A stretch of DNA of 64,000 nt from Streptoalloteichus hindustanus (GTDB lineage: Bacteria; Actinomycetota; Actinomycetes; Mycobacteriales; Pseudonocardiaceae). The stretch lies in contig NZ_FQVN01000009.1 of assembly GCF_900129375.1 (NCBI RefSeq), positions 186,001-250,000 on the forward strand, read 5' to 3'. The position numbers and the translations under genes are program-made. A model generated the notes under the pieces. That model was not told the origin of the DNA and did not search any database. It saw nothing but the letters and a program-made list of their open reading frames with translations. How positions within the stretch are numbered: position 1 is the stretch's first letter; each line of letters begins with the position of its first letter. Shown here in pieces: positions 1 through 7,830 of the stretch.

Positions 1-101
1 GGGCGTTTCCGCCTGGGAGCGCCCCTCCGCCGGCTCCGACGGGCCCCGAGGGGCTCCGACGGGCGGGGAGTCGCGCGGCGCGGCGGACGTACCATCGGCG
101 C

Positions 102-482
102 GTGGCGGACAGTGGGCGGACTCCGGACCTCCGCATCGGCGACGCTGAGCGGGAGCGGGCGGTGTCCGCGCTCTCCCAGCACCTCACCGCCGGTCGGCTG
201 GACATCGCCGAGTACGACGAACGGTGCGCGCGGGTGCTGGCCGCGCGGTACCACGGCGACCTCGCGGCCCTGTTCGCCGACCTCCCCGAGCCCAGGCCGA
301 CCCCGCCCCCTCCGCTGAGCCCGCCGCCCCGGCCCACGCGGCGGGGAGGCGGACGGACCGCTCTCCTCGTGGCCCTGGTGGCTGTCGCGGGGATGGCGCT
401 GGTCCTCCGGCAGTGGCTGGTGTTCGGGGCGCTGGCCTTTCTCATGATCATGCTCTTCGGCGCCGGGAGGCGGAGTGGCTGA
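102..482 (+). CDS. DUF1707 (SHOCT-like) small membrane protein
   Basis: The protein has 126 residues. The N-terminal ~55 residues (RIGDAERERAVSALSQHL ... RLDIAEYDERCARVLAA) match the DUF1707 signature common in actinobacteria. A proline-rich linker (about 65-80) and one or two hydrophobic segments near the C-terminus (about 86-120) follow, so it is probably a membrane protein with a cytoplasmic DUF1707 head. The function of the family is unknown. The GTG start lies 6 nt after a -10-like TACCAT (90-95) and no Shine-Dalgarno is seen, so a leaderless start is likely. The stop overlaps the downstream HAD gene by 8 nt, implying translational coupling. Confidence 0.8.
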   Translation: MADSGRTPDLRIGDAERERAVSALSQHLTAGRLDIAEYDERCARVLAARYHGDLAALFADLPEPRPTPPPPLSPPPRPTRRGGGRTALLVALVAVAGMALVLRQWLVFGALAFLMIMLFGAGRRSG

Positions 483-1368
483 CCACCCCACGTTGTTGTT
501 GCTCGATCTCGACGGTGTGCTGCGGCGGTTCGACCCGGACGACCAGGTCGAGGACGCGCACGGCCTGCCGAGGGGCTCGCTGGCGGCCAGCGCGTTCCAC
601 CCCGAGGTCGTGCGGCCGGCGCTGCTGGGCGAGGTCGACGACGCCGGGTGGCAGGAGGCGATCGCCGGCCGGCTGGTCGGGCAGGGCGTGGCGCCGGAGG
701 TGGCCCGGTCGGCGGCCGGGGCCTGGCGCCGGACCGGCTCGGTGGTGCCGGAGGCGGTCGAGCTGGTGCGGCTGGCCCGCCGACGCTGCCGGGTCGCCCT
801 GCTGACCAACGCGACCACCCGGCTGGGCGCCGACCTGCGCGCGCTCGGCCTGGACCGCGAGGTCGACGCGGTCGTCTCGTCGCACCGGCTCGGCGCGGTC
901 AAGCCCGATCCGGAGGCGTTCCGCCGGGCGCTGCGGGTGTTGCAGCACTCCCCGGCGAGGACCCTGTTCTGCGACGACAGCGCCGCGAACACCGCGGCCG
1001 CCGCCGAACTCGGCCTCATGGCGGCGCACGTGCCGGACACCGGGGCGCTGCGCGCGGCCCTGGTCGAGCACGGCCTGCTCGACGCGGGCGACGGGCCGGG
1101 CGGCGGACGCGACGCGGCCGCGCCGGGCGTGCTCGTGGTGCTGCCGGACCGGGACGAGGCGGAGGAGCTCGCGGAGGAGCTGACCGCCGACGGCTGGTCC
1201 CCGTGCAGCGTGCACCGGGACATGCTCGCCGGGGAGGACGACGCGGAGGACGTCGACTGGGTGGTGCTGGTGGAGACCGCGCCGGACGGGCTGCCCGCGT
1301 CGTGCTGGCGGGACGCGCTGGACCGCGCGGCCGAGCAGCGCGACGGGTTCACCACCGAGGCCGGCTGA
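475..1368 (+). CDS. HAD-superfamily hydrolase with C-terminal extension
   Basis: The protein has 297 residues. HAD motif I is LLDLDGV (D11, D13), motif II is around LLTNAT, the motif III lysine is in GAVKPDPEAF and motif IV is FCDDSAAN. These support a phosphatase or haloacid-dehalogenase-like hydrolase of unknown substrate. The last ~70 residues, after an Ala/Gly-rich hinge near residue 215, form a separate small acidic domain (VLVVLPDRDEAEELAEEL...) that is not part of a normal HAD fold and that I do not recognise. The GTG start at 475 follows GGGAGG and overlaps the DUF1707 gene, so the two are probably co-transcribed. The stop codon sits in the loop of a 7-bp hairpin (1359-1377). Confidence 0.82.
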   Translation: MADHPTLLLLDLDGVLRRFDPDDQVEDAHGLPRGSLAASAFHPEVVRPALLGEVDDAGWQEAIAGRLVGQGVAPEVARSAAGAWRRTGSVVPEAVELVRLARRRCRVALLTNATTRLGADLRALGLDREVDAVVSSHRLGAVKPDPEAFRRALRVLQHSPARTLFCDDSAANTAAAAELGLMAAHVPDTGALRAALVEHGLLDAGDGPGGGRDAAAPGVLVVLPDRDEAEELAEELTADGWSPCSVHRDMLAGEDDAEDVDWVVLVETAPDGLPASCWRDALDRAAEQRDGFTTEAG

Positions 1369-1377
1369 ACGCCGGCC
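1359..1377 (+). terminator. Short hairpin carrying the HAD stop codon in its loop
   Basis: GGCCGGC (1359-1365) pairs with GCCGGCC (1371-1377). The 5-nt loop contains the TGA stop of the HAD gene. It could help end transcription, but there is no T-tract and chance is possible at this G+C content. Confidence 0.35.
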
Positions 1378-1448
1378 CACCGGGGCCGGCCGACGGGGCC
1401 GCCGACCAGGGCGGCCGTCCGGTTCGGGGATCGCGTTAGGGTCGGCGG

Positions 1449-2003
1449 GTGGAATCCGTGGAGATCAACGCCGGCACCTGGTACCTGCGGGGAATCCGCG
1501 TCGACCGGGCCTTCGACGACCGGCGGTCCCTCGTGGCGGCCTTCGCCGACGACGCGCACCGGCGGTACGTCCCGGGTCCGCGGGTGGACGGCCTGGAGTC
1601 GGCGGGCGAGTACGTCGCGCTGCGCACCGCCGAGTGGGCCGAGGACACCGGCTGCTCGTGGGCGGTCGCGGACACCGTGAGCGGTGAGATGCTCGGCGAG
1701 GTCGGCCTCCGGAGCCTCGACCTGACGGCGGGCACCGCCGAGTTGTCCTGCTGGACCCGACCGGAGCACCGACGCCGGGGTGTCATGGCCACCGCGGTGC
1801 GGGCGGCCCTGGGGTTCGGCTTCGCCGGCCTCGGGCTGCACCACGTGACGTTCCGGCACACCGCCGACAACGAGCCGGCACGCCGGCTCGCGGAGAAGTG
1901 CGGGTTCACTGTGGACGGTCGACTGCGGGAGGCCGCGCTGGTGGACGGCGACCGACAGGACGTCCTGCTCTGGTCGCGCCTGGCGTCCGACTCCGCGCGC
2001 TGA
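1449..2003 (+). CDS. GNAT family N-acetyltransferase (RimJ/RimL-like)
   Basis: The protein has 184 residues. The acetyl-CoA-binding segment is visible as TRPEHRRRGVMATAVRAAL (about 105-122), followed by FGLGLHHV-type and DNEPARRLAEKCGF (about 140-155) segments, as in RimJ/RimL-type N-acetyltransferases. The reaction is transfer of an acetyl group from acetyl-CoA to an amine or protein N-terminus; the substrate cannot be told. The GTG start at 1449 lies 6 nt after TAGGGT (1437-1442), and no Shine-Dalgarno is present, so a leaderless mRNA is predicted. It appears to be monocistronic. Confidence 0.82.
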   Translation: MESVEINAGTWYLRGIRVDRAFDDRRSLVAAFADDAHRRYVPGPRVDGLESAGEYVALRTAEWAEDTGCSWAVADTVSGEMLGEVGLRSLDLTAGTAELSCWTRPEHRRRGVMATAVRAALGFGFAGLGLHHVTFRHTADNEPARRLAEKCGFTVDGRLREAALVDGDRQDVLLWSRLASDSAR

Positions 2004-2380
2004 CCCGGCCGTTCCTCCGGCCCCGCGCTTCGAACACCCTCGGGACAGCCCCCACCCGCCCTGGGGGGCGAGCCCTGCTCCAGCCTATCGGCCCAGCACC
2101 CGGCCCCCAAGGCGATCATGAAGCCCTGTGGAGGAAATCGGGTGACTGTGGACAAGTGGGGATGAACACGGCCGAGCACTGTGGATGAACCGCGCCAAGG
2201 ACGGCCGAACACAGCTGGACCGCCGAACATCGCACGAAGATCCACACCGGCCAGTCGCCAGGCGGCGCCCCAGGACGGGCTCCAGGGAGTGCGCACGGCA
2301 TCACCGCCACGTCACCCCGACCGGCGATCACCACCCACCCTGACCGGGCACAATGGCCCGGTCGAGCGTCGTCCGGAGCA
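2004..2380. other. Gene-free stretch with two ACTGTGGA motifs
   Basis: No credible coding region is seen in either strand. It holds gACTGTGGACAAg at 2144-2155, which contains the complement of the actinobacterial DnaA box TTGTCCACA, and CACTGTGGAT at 2177-2186. These belong to a motif repeated elsewhere in the window. Confidence 0.6.
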
Positions 2381-2395
2381 GTGATCCGCGATCAC
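2381..2395. promoter_or_regulatory. Inverted repeat over the -35 region of the DUF3558 gene
   Basis: GTGATC-CGC-GATCAC is a perfect 6-bp inverted repeat, and it sits about 20 nt upstream of the -10-like TACGGT (2414-2419) of the DUF3558 lipoprotein gene. The position suits a repressor operator; no regulator is identified. Confidence 0.4.
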
Positions 2396-2426
2396 TTCCG
2401 GCAAGTGCTCCGCTACGGTACGCGCC

Positions 2427-3041
2427 ATGCGGAGCGGGTGGCCGACGACGGACGGAGCGCGGGCCGTGCTGGCCGTCCTCCTCGCCGCCGCCACGGCCGG
2501 GTGCACCTGGACCAGCAGCAGCGCGCGCTCGAACGGCACGCCCAGGGTCGCCGATCCCCCGCTGCCGGCCACCACCACCCTCGCCCGCTCCCCGCGCCCG
2601 GCGGAGATCCCGCTGGACACTGTGGACCCGTGCGCCGTCCTCTCCCCGGACCAGCGCCGCCAGCTCTCCCTCGACGGCCCGCCCACCCCGTACGCGGACT
2701 CCCGCTTCGCCAACGCCAGGGCGTGCAGCCTGCGCGACGGCGCGCACGGACTGGTGGCCCGGGTGGCCTTCGTGACCGACCAGGGGATCGAGGTGTGGCA
2801 CGACGACACCGCCCAGGTGGACGCCGTGAACGCCCAGATCGCCGGCTTCCCCGCCCTCGTCGTCCGGACTCCTGGCCAGGACGCCTTCTGCAACGTGGAG
2901 GTCGACATGGCCGACGGCCAGTTCCTCGACGTCCTGCTCCGCGACGGCGGCAACCAGAAACCCCCGCCCCAGGACGAACTCTGCCAGGGCGCCCGCCGGG
3001 TCGCCGAGGCCGTCGTCAGCTCGCTCCGCGCCACCCGCTGA
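2427..3041 (+). CDS. DUF3558 family lipoprotein
   Basis: The protein has 204 residues. A signal peptide ends in LLAAATAGC, with Cys26 as the probable lipidation site, followed by a Ser/Thr/Pro-rich linker. The mature domain (about 60-200) has the DUF3558 pattern: 'DPCAVLSPDQRRQL' near the start, two further cysteines (ARACSLRD, DAFCNVEVD) and a late LCQGARRVAEAV helix. DUF3558 lipoproteins are abundant in Pseudonocardiales; their function is unknown. The ATG start lies 7 nt after TACGGT (2414-2419) without a Shine-Dalgarno, so a leaderless start is likely. The gene stands alone and is exposed on the outer face of the membrane. Confidence 0.82.
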   Translation: MRSGWPTTDGARAVLAVLLAAATAGCTWTSSSARSNGTPRVADPPLPATTTLARSPRPAEIPLDTVDPCAVLSPDQRRQLSLDGPPTPYADSRFANARACSLRDGAHGLVARVAFVTDQGIEVWHDDTAQVDAVNAQIAGFPALVVRTPGQDAFCNVEVDMADGQFLDVLLRDGGNQKPPPQDELCQGARRVAEAVVSSLRATR

Positions 3042-3139
3042 TCACAACCACTCCGCGTGAACGTCACGCGGAACCCTCCACACCGTCACTCTGTGTGGAT
3101 ACAGTGACCTCGCTTACGTGTCGTTCCGGGAGGGCACCA

Positions 3140-3550
3140 GTGCCGACGAGCCCAGCGCCGACGAGCCCCACACCGACAGGTCCGACGTCGACGGGCGCGG
3201 TGCCCACGACCGGCCAGCAGAGTCCCCTCGCGAACACGCTGCGGGTCGAGCCGTCCTCGATCCCCGAGCTGCGGCGCGCCTTCGAGTCCGCGTTGAACCG
3301 GCTCGACCCCCAGGTCGACATGGCCATCACCGACCTGCGCATCCGGCCGTGGGCCGGGGACCCGGTCAGCGCGGAGGCCGCGACGCGGTTCAACGACGCC
3401 TCGGTGGACAGCGGCGAGGGCGCGCTGCACGCGTTGCAGAGCTACCAGCGCCAGCTCAAGGCCGCCGCGGACGCGCTGCGGGACGCCGAGGCGCAGTACC
3501 GAGCCACCGAGGGCGACAACGCGGCCCTGTGGGGCAAGAAGCACCGCTGA
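3140..3550 (+). CDS. PE/WXG100-like ESX substrate candidate
   Basis: The protein has 136 residues from a GTG start with a good Shine-Dalgarno (GGGAGG, 3128-3133). Longer in-frame starts at 3095 and 3104 lack one. Residues 2-28 are a Pro/Thr repeat tail. The rest is predicted helix-turn-helix-hairpin, with WAG (71-73) at the turn and YRATE (120-124) near the C-terminus. The latter fits the YxxxD/E export signal of type VII (ESX) secretion. With the PPE-like gene 20 nt downstream and an EspG-like gene after it, this most likely supplies the PE/WXG100-type partner of a heterodimer. No database family is certain. A -10-like TACAGT is at 3100-3105. Confidence 0.65.
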   Translation: MPTSPAPTSPTPTGPTSTGAVPTTGQQSPLANTLRVEPSSIPELRRAFESALNRLDPQVDMAITDLRIRPWAGDPVSAEAATRFNDASVDSGEGALHALQSYQRQLKAAADALRDAEAQYRATEGDNAALWGKKHR

Positions 3551-3569
3551 GGCAGCCGGGAGGGCGGGC

Positions 3570-4961
3570 ATGGGCGACCACCGTTGGCGCGGGTACACCC
3601 ACGAGGAGCTCTACGCGCAGATCCACGCCGGACCCGGCGCGGCGGCGTCCGCCTCCTCGGTGGTGCGCTGGTCGGAGCTGACGCGGGCCCTCGGCGAGAT
3701 CGACAGCGACCTGACCGCGGCGTTGGAGCGCTGCGGCGGGAGCTGGGAGGGCGCGGCCGCGGACGCCGCCAGGGCCGGCCTCACCCCGCTCGGCGAGTGG
3801 GCTTGCGACGCGCGCGGCGGCGCCGAGGTGATGCGGCTGTCCGCCGAGCTGCAGGCCGACTACGTGAGCAAGGCCCGCGCCGACATGCCCCAGCCGGTGG
3901 CCGTCACCGCGGAGGAGCCCTCGGCGGTGGTGAGCGGCCTGGTCCACCTCTTCGGCGGGCAGACCGACTACGAGCGCCAGGAGGCGGCCGCGGACGCCGC
4001 GGAGCAACGCGCGTTCGAGGTGATGGTCACGTACGAGAGCAGCACCCGGAGCAACACCAGCACGTTGGGAGAGTTCTCCCCGCCGCCCCAGGTCGTGGTG
4101 GCGACGCCGTTCGCCACGGTCGCGGTCGGCGCCGGTGTGGCGGGCCTGCTCCGGCGGGCGCCCCGGCCGAGCGGCCCGGTCGTGGGCGGCACCGCGGCGG
4201 CCCGCCAACCCTCGACGCCGGCCCCTCGCCCGGCCTCGACGCCGCAGCGGGGCGCGACGCCGCCGCCCCGGCCGGCGCCCCCGGCCCCCGGCACGCCCGC
4301 GGTCTCCGCGTCGGCGAACGCGTCGACGGGCGCGCCTTCGACGCCGGCCGGGACGGCCAGCGGTCAGCGCGCCCCGGCGCCGCCGCCTCCCGGGCCGCAC
4401 CAGCCGACCGTTCCGGGCCCGCGCCCCGCACCGCCGGTCGGCGGGCTCCCGGCGCTCGCGCGCCCACCCGCCCCGCCGCACCCGGTCCCGGCGGTTCCGA
4501 CAGTTCCCCCGCCGGCCGGCGGAACCGGCCGGTCCACCGTGGACCGTCCAGGCGGCCGGCCCCGCCCGGGGCAGCAGGACGGGCCGACGTCCGGTGGACG
4601 GTCCTCCTGGGAGGAGTCCACGACGGACGGTCCACGGGACCACCGGGGACTGGTGGCCGGCCCGTTCGCCGACGCCGGCGCCGGGCGCCAGCACCAACCG
4701 AGCGCGCCGGCGCCGGTCGTCGGCCCCGGCGTGCTCCCCGCCTCCGGCGTGATCGGCGCGGAGCACCTGATCGCGGCCCCCGGCACCCCGCCCGTGGTCC
4801 AGGCGTCGCCCGCTCCGCACCGGGTGGACGAGGCCGGGCACGACCGCACGAACTACCTGCTGCCCGCCGACGACGTGTTCGGCGACCCGACCCGTCCGAC
4901 CGCGTTCGGGGCCGGCCGGCGCGTCGTGCCCCCGGTCATCGGCGAGGGCGACGCCCCGTGA
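3570..4961 (+). CDS. PPE-like protein with long proline-rich tail
   Basis: The protein has 463 residues. The first ~170 are predicted alpha-helical with a WXG-type turn (GGSWEGAAADAARAGL, W59-G61) and DYVSKARADMPQPV (about 98-110), a pattern seen in PPE-like proteins outside mycobacteria. Residues ~195-440 are a low-complexity Pro/Ala/Thr region. The C-terminus (about 420-463) carries TNYLLPADDVFGDP and ends PPVIGEGDAP, a short conserved tail also seen in other actinobacterial T7SS-associated proteins. It lies 20 nt after the PE-like gene and overlaps the EspG-like gene by GTGA. It is inferred to be exported or surface-exposed together with its small partner. Confidence 0.7.
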   Translation: MGDHRWRGYTHEELYAQIHAGPGAAASASSVVRWSELTRALGEIDSDLTAALERCGGSWEGAAADAARAGLTPLGEWACDARGGAEVMRLSAELQADYVSKARADMPQPVAVTAEEPSAVVSGLVHLFGGQTDYERQEAAADAAEQRAFEVMVTYESSTRSNTSTLGEFSPPPQVVVATPFATVAVGAGVAGLLRRAPRPSGPVVGGTAAARQPSTPAPRPASTPQRGATPPPRPAPPAPGTPAVSASANASTGAPSTPAGTASGQRAPAPPPPGPHQPTVPGPRPAPPVGGLPALARPPAPPHPVPAVPTVPPPAGGTGRSTVDRPGGRPRPGQQDGPTSGGRSSWEESTTDGPRDHRGLVAGPFADAGAGRQHQPSAPAPVVGPGVLPASGVIGAEHLIAAPGTPPVVQASPAPHRVDEAGHDRTNYLLPADDVFGDPTRPTAFGAGRRVVPPVIGEGDAP

Positions 4962-5755
4962 TCGCTCTGGACGGGACCGCGCTCGACGACCCCCTCACGC
5001 TGACCGCGCTGGAGTTCGACGTGCTCTGGGAGCACCTGGAGCTCGGCGCGATGCCGTTGCCGATCAAGGTGCCGTCGCCGGGGCGGACCTGGACCGAGCG
5101 GTCCGCGTTGGCCGACCGGGCATGGGCCGACCTGGCCGGGCGCGGGCTGGCCAGCGCGCCGCACGTGGAGGACCGGCTGGCCGACCTGCTGCGGCTGCTC
5201 GCCCACCCGGACCGCGAGGTCGACGGCCGGATCTGGCTGGGTCGGCGGATCCGGGTGCTGGCCGCGGCGCGCGGGGACGACGCCGTGCTCGCGGTGCTCG
5301 ACGGCGACCGGCTGACCCTGCGCGAGGCGGCGTCGACCGGGCTGCCCCGGGAGGCGGTCGGGGTGCTGCCGCCACGACCGGCCGGGCCGGGCCACTCGGT
5401 GACCCTGCCCAGCGCCGACCTCGACGCGGCGGCGGGCGCGTGCGACAGCAGCCACGAGGGGCTGGCCGAGGCGCTGCGCGACCGCGGGGTGCGGGCCGAG
5501 GACGCCCACGCCCTGGCCCGGATGACGCGGGGCGCGACGCACCTCGGGCAGTTCGGGGCGGCCGCGCGCGACCAGCTCGGCCGGCGGCGGCGCACCGAGT
5601 GGGTGGTCGGCTTCTTCGACACGGCGGAGGGCCGGTACCTCCAGGTGCGGCGGGCCAGGGAGGGCTGCGCGCCGTGGAGCACGGTCTGCCCGACCGACCA
5701 GCGTCGCCTGGTCGCGCATGTCGAGGAGGCCCTGGCCGAGGCCGAGAACACCTGA
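4958..5755 (+). CDS. EspG-like ESX secretion-associated chaperone
   Basis: The protein has 265 residues. It starts at the GTG that overlaps the TGA of the PPE-like gene (GTGA, 4958-4961), a coupled arrangement. The sequence begins with TLTALEFDVLWEHLELGAMPLPI and continues with an alternating strand-helix pattern ending in EWVVGFFDTAEGRYLQVRR and GCAPWSTVCPTDQRRLVAHVEEAL, as in EspG family proteins. EspG proteins are cytosolic chaperones that bind PPE partners of PE-PPE pairs before ESX export, which fits the two upstream genes. No ESX ATPase or membrane component is encoded nearby, so this module would need a secretion core encoded elsewhere. Confidence 0.75.
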   Translation: MIALDGTALDDPLTLTALEFDVLWEHLELGAMPLPIKVPSPGRTWTERSALADRAWADLAGRGLASAPHVEDRLADLLRLLAHPDREVDGRIWLGRRIRVLAAARGDDAVLAVLDGDRLTLREAASTGLPREAVGVLPPRPAGPGHSVTLPSADLDAAAGACDSSHEGLAEALRDRGVRAEDAHALARMTRGATHLGQFGAAARDQLGRRRRTEWVVGFFDTAEGRYLQVRRAREGCAPWSTVCPTDQRRLVAHVEEALAEAENT

Positions 5756-5792
5756 CCGGGACCGCCTGACCGAAACTGCCTGACCGGGACCG
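5751..5792. repeat. Three 14-nt tandem repeats, each with TGA
   Basis: Three consecutive copies of CCTGACCGGGACCG (the middle copy CCTGACCGAAACTG) begin at the stop codon of the espG-like gene. Because 14 is not a multiple of three, the three TGAs (5753, 5767, 5781) fall in all three reading frames. Confidence 0.75.
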
Positions 5793-5826
5793 CCGGCCCC
5801 GTCCGGAGCCCGGCGGGTGGGTCGGG

Positions 5827-7572
5827 TCAGGCGACGGGCTCGGTGACGTGGGACCGCGCCTCGGGCGCCGCCGAGCGCCGGGCGTCCGCCGCCTGGTCGT
5901 CGGGCTGGGTCTGCGAGTCGCGCTCGGCCTCCACCCGGGCCGTGTAGACCTCGACCTCGCGGGCCACCGTCCGGTCGTCCCAGCCCAGCACCTCGGCCAT
6001 CAACCGCGCCACGGGCTCGGCGCAGTCGATCCCCCGGTGCGGGTACTCGATGGAGATCCGGGTGCGCCGGGTCAGCACGTCCTCCAGGTGCAGCGCCCCC
6101 TCGTGCGACGCCGCGTAGGCCACCTCGACCTGGAGGTAGTCCGGCGCGGCGGGGACGGGCCGGAGCAGGTCCGGCCGGTCCGCGGCGAGCGCGAGCACCT
6201 CGTGCACCATCGACCCGTAGCGGTCCAGCAGGTGCCGCACGCGGTACGGGTGCAGCCCGTGCCGCCCGGCGAGCTGGTCGGCCTGGTTCACCAACGCGTG
6301 GTAGCCGTCCGCGCCGAGCAACGGCACCTTGTCCGTGATCGACGGCGCGATCCGGCCGGGCAGGTCGGTCGCGGCGGTGTCCACCGCGTCGGCCGCCATC
6401 ACGCGGTAGGTGGTGTACTTCCCGCCGGCGATGGCGACGAGTCCCGGAGCGACCCTGGCCACGGCGTGCTCCCGGGACAGCTTCGAGGTCTCCTCGCTCT
6501 CACCGGCCAGCAGCGGGCGCAGTCCCGCGTACACGCCCTCGATGTCGTCGTGGGTCAGCGGGGTGGCCAGGACCTTGTTGACGTGGTCGAGGATGTAGTC
6601 GATGTCGGCCCTGGTCGCCGCCGGGTGCGCGAGGTCCAGGTTCCAGTCGGTGTCGGTGGTGCCCACGATCCAGTGGTTGCTGCGCCACGGGATCACGAAG
6701 AGCACGGACTTCTCGGTGCGCAGGATCAGCCCCGAGTCGGAGACGATGCGGTCCCTCGGCACCACGATGTGCACGCCCTTGCTGGCGCGGACGCGGAACC
6801 GGCCCCGGCTGCCGGACAGCCGCTGGATCTCGTCGGTCCACACCCCGGTGCAGTTGACCACCACGTGCGCGGCGACGTCGACCTCGCGGCCGTCCTCCAC
6901 GTCGCGCACCCGCACACCGGAGATCCGGTCCGCCTCCCGCAGCATCCCCACGACCTGGGTGGAGGTGCGGACGACGGCGCCGTAGTGCGCGGCGGTGCGG
7001 GCGACGGTCATGGTGTGCCGGGCGTCGTCGGCGTGGGCGTCGAAGTAGCGGATGCCGCCGACCAGTGCGCTGCTCCTGAGGGCCGGCACCATGCGCAGCG
7101 CGCCGGCGCGGGTGAGGTGCTTCTGGCCGGGCACCGACCGCGCCCCGCCCATCGTGTCGTAGAGGAGGAGGCCGGCCGCGGTGTAGGGGCGCTCCCAGAT
7201 CCGGTGGGTGAGCGGGTACAGGAAGCTCACCGGCTTCACCAGGTGCGGCGCCAGCCGGGTCAGCATCAGCTCCCGCTCCCGCAGCGCCTCCCTGACCAGG
7301 CCGAACTCCAGTTGCTCCAGGTAGCGCAGCCCGCCGTGGAACAGCTTGCTCGACCGGCTCGACGTGCCGGAGGCGAGGTCCCTGGCCTCCACCAGCGCGA
7401 CCCGCAGGCCCCGGGTGGCCGCGTCCAGCGCCACCCCGGCCCCGGTCACCCCGCCGCCGACCACCACGAGGTCGAACTGGTCCGCGTCGAGTCGTCGCCA
7501 CGCCGCCTCGCGCTCGGCCGCCCCGAGCCGTCCGGTGATCGCCTCAGCTTGTCGGGGGTCCGGCTGGGCCAC
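5827..7572 (-). CDS. glpD: Aerobic glycerol-3-phosphate dehydrogenase
   Basis: The protein has 581 residues. It oxidises sn-glycerol-3-phosphate to dihydroxyacetone phosphate and passes electrons to the quinone pool at the membrane. The FAD-binding motif VVVGGGVTGAGVALDA (about 25-40) and the following SGTSSRSSKLFHGGLRYLE (about 55-75) are diagnostic; the GGKYTTYR segment and a C-terminal GlpD domain are present. The start chosen is the GTG at 7572 preceded by GGAGGCGGGAGCA; an upstream ATG (near 7641) lacks a comparable site. It is divergent from glpF-glpK across about 258 bp, the expected glycerol regulon layout. It corresponds in context to M. tuberculosis glpD2. Confidence 0.95.
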   Translation of the reverse strand: MAQPDPRQAEAITGRLGAAEREAAWRRLDADQFDLVVVGGGVTGAGVALDAATRGLRVALVEARDLASGTSSRSSKLFHGGLRYLEQLEFGLVREALRERELMLTRLAPHLVKPVSFLYPLTHRIWERPYTAAGLLLYDTMGGARSVPGQKHLTRAGALRMVPALRSSALVGGIRYFDAHADDARHTMTVARTAAHYGAVVRTSTQVVGMLREADRISGVRVRDVEDGREVDVAAHVVVNCTGVWTDEIQRLSGSRGRFRVRASKGVHIVVPRDRIVSDSGLILRTEKSVLFVIPWRSNHWIVGTTDTDWNLDLAHPAATRADIDYILDHVNKVLATPLTHDDIEGVYAGLRPLLAGESEETSKLSREHAVARVAPGLVAIAGGKYTTYRVMAADAVDTAATDLPGRIAPSITDKVPLLGADGYHALVNQADQLAGRHGLHPYRVRHLLDRYGSMVHEVLALAADRPDLLRPVPAAPDYLQVEVAYAASHEGALHLEDVLTRRTRISIEYPHRGIDCAEPVARLMAEVLGWDDRTVAREVEVYTARVEAERDSQTQPDDQAADARRSAAPEARSHVTEPVA

Positions 7573-7766
7573 TGCTCCCGCCTCCTCGCCGCGCCGTGCG
7601 TGCCGCGCCGTCTCTCGATCGTCAACGCTACCGGCAAGCATGCGACATCCCGACCGTCCCCGCCGGGTGGCCGACCTTCGGGTGGCCGGTCCGGGCCCCA
7701 CCCGCCCACCATGGTCGTGAGCTGCGACGACCACCACCGGTGAGCCGTCGGGGAGGAGCCCCGGCC

Positions 7767-7806
7767 CACCCGGCGTGGCCCGCGCCACACCCGGCGTCGC
7801 CCGCGC
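7767..7806. promoter_or_regulatory. 19-nt direct repeats between glpD and glpF
   Basis: CACCCGGCGTGGCCCGCGC (7767-7785) and CACCCGGCGTCGCCCGCGC (7788-7806) differ at one position and start 21 bp apart, two turns of the helix. They lie just upstream of the glpF ribosome binding site in the divergent glp intergenic region. They may be operator half-sites for a glycerol regulator (GylR/GlpR type); this is inference from position only. Confidence 0.4.
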
Positions 7807-7830
7807 GGGAGACGGACAGGGAGGTCCGCG

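Noticed and set aside
2144..2186. Replication-origin-like DnaA boxes
   Set aside because: Only one perfect TTGTCCACA complement is present, with no dnaA, dnaN or A+T-rich unwinding region. The same applies to 26635-26663.
2381..3550. A 389-codon frame covering the DUF3558 gene in another frame
   Set aside because: Only the part from 3140 has natural composition and a ribosome binding site; the upstream part is a shadow of the DUF3558 gene.
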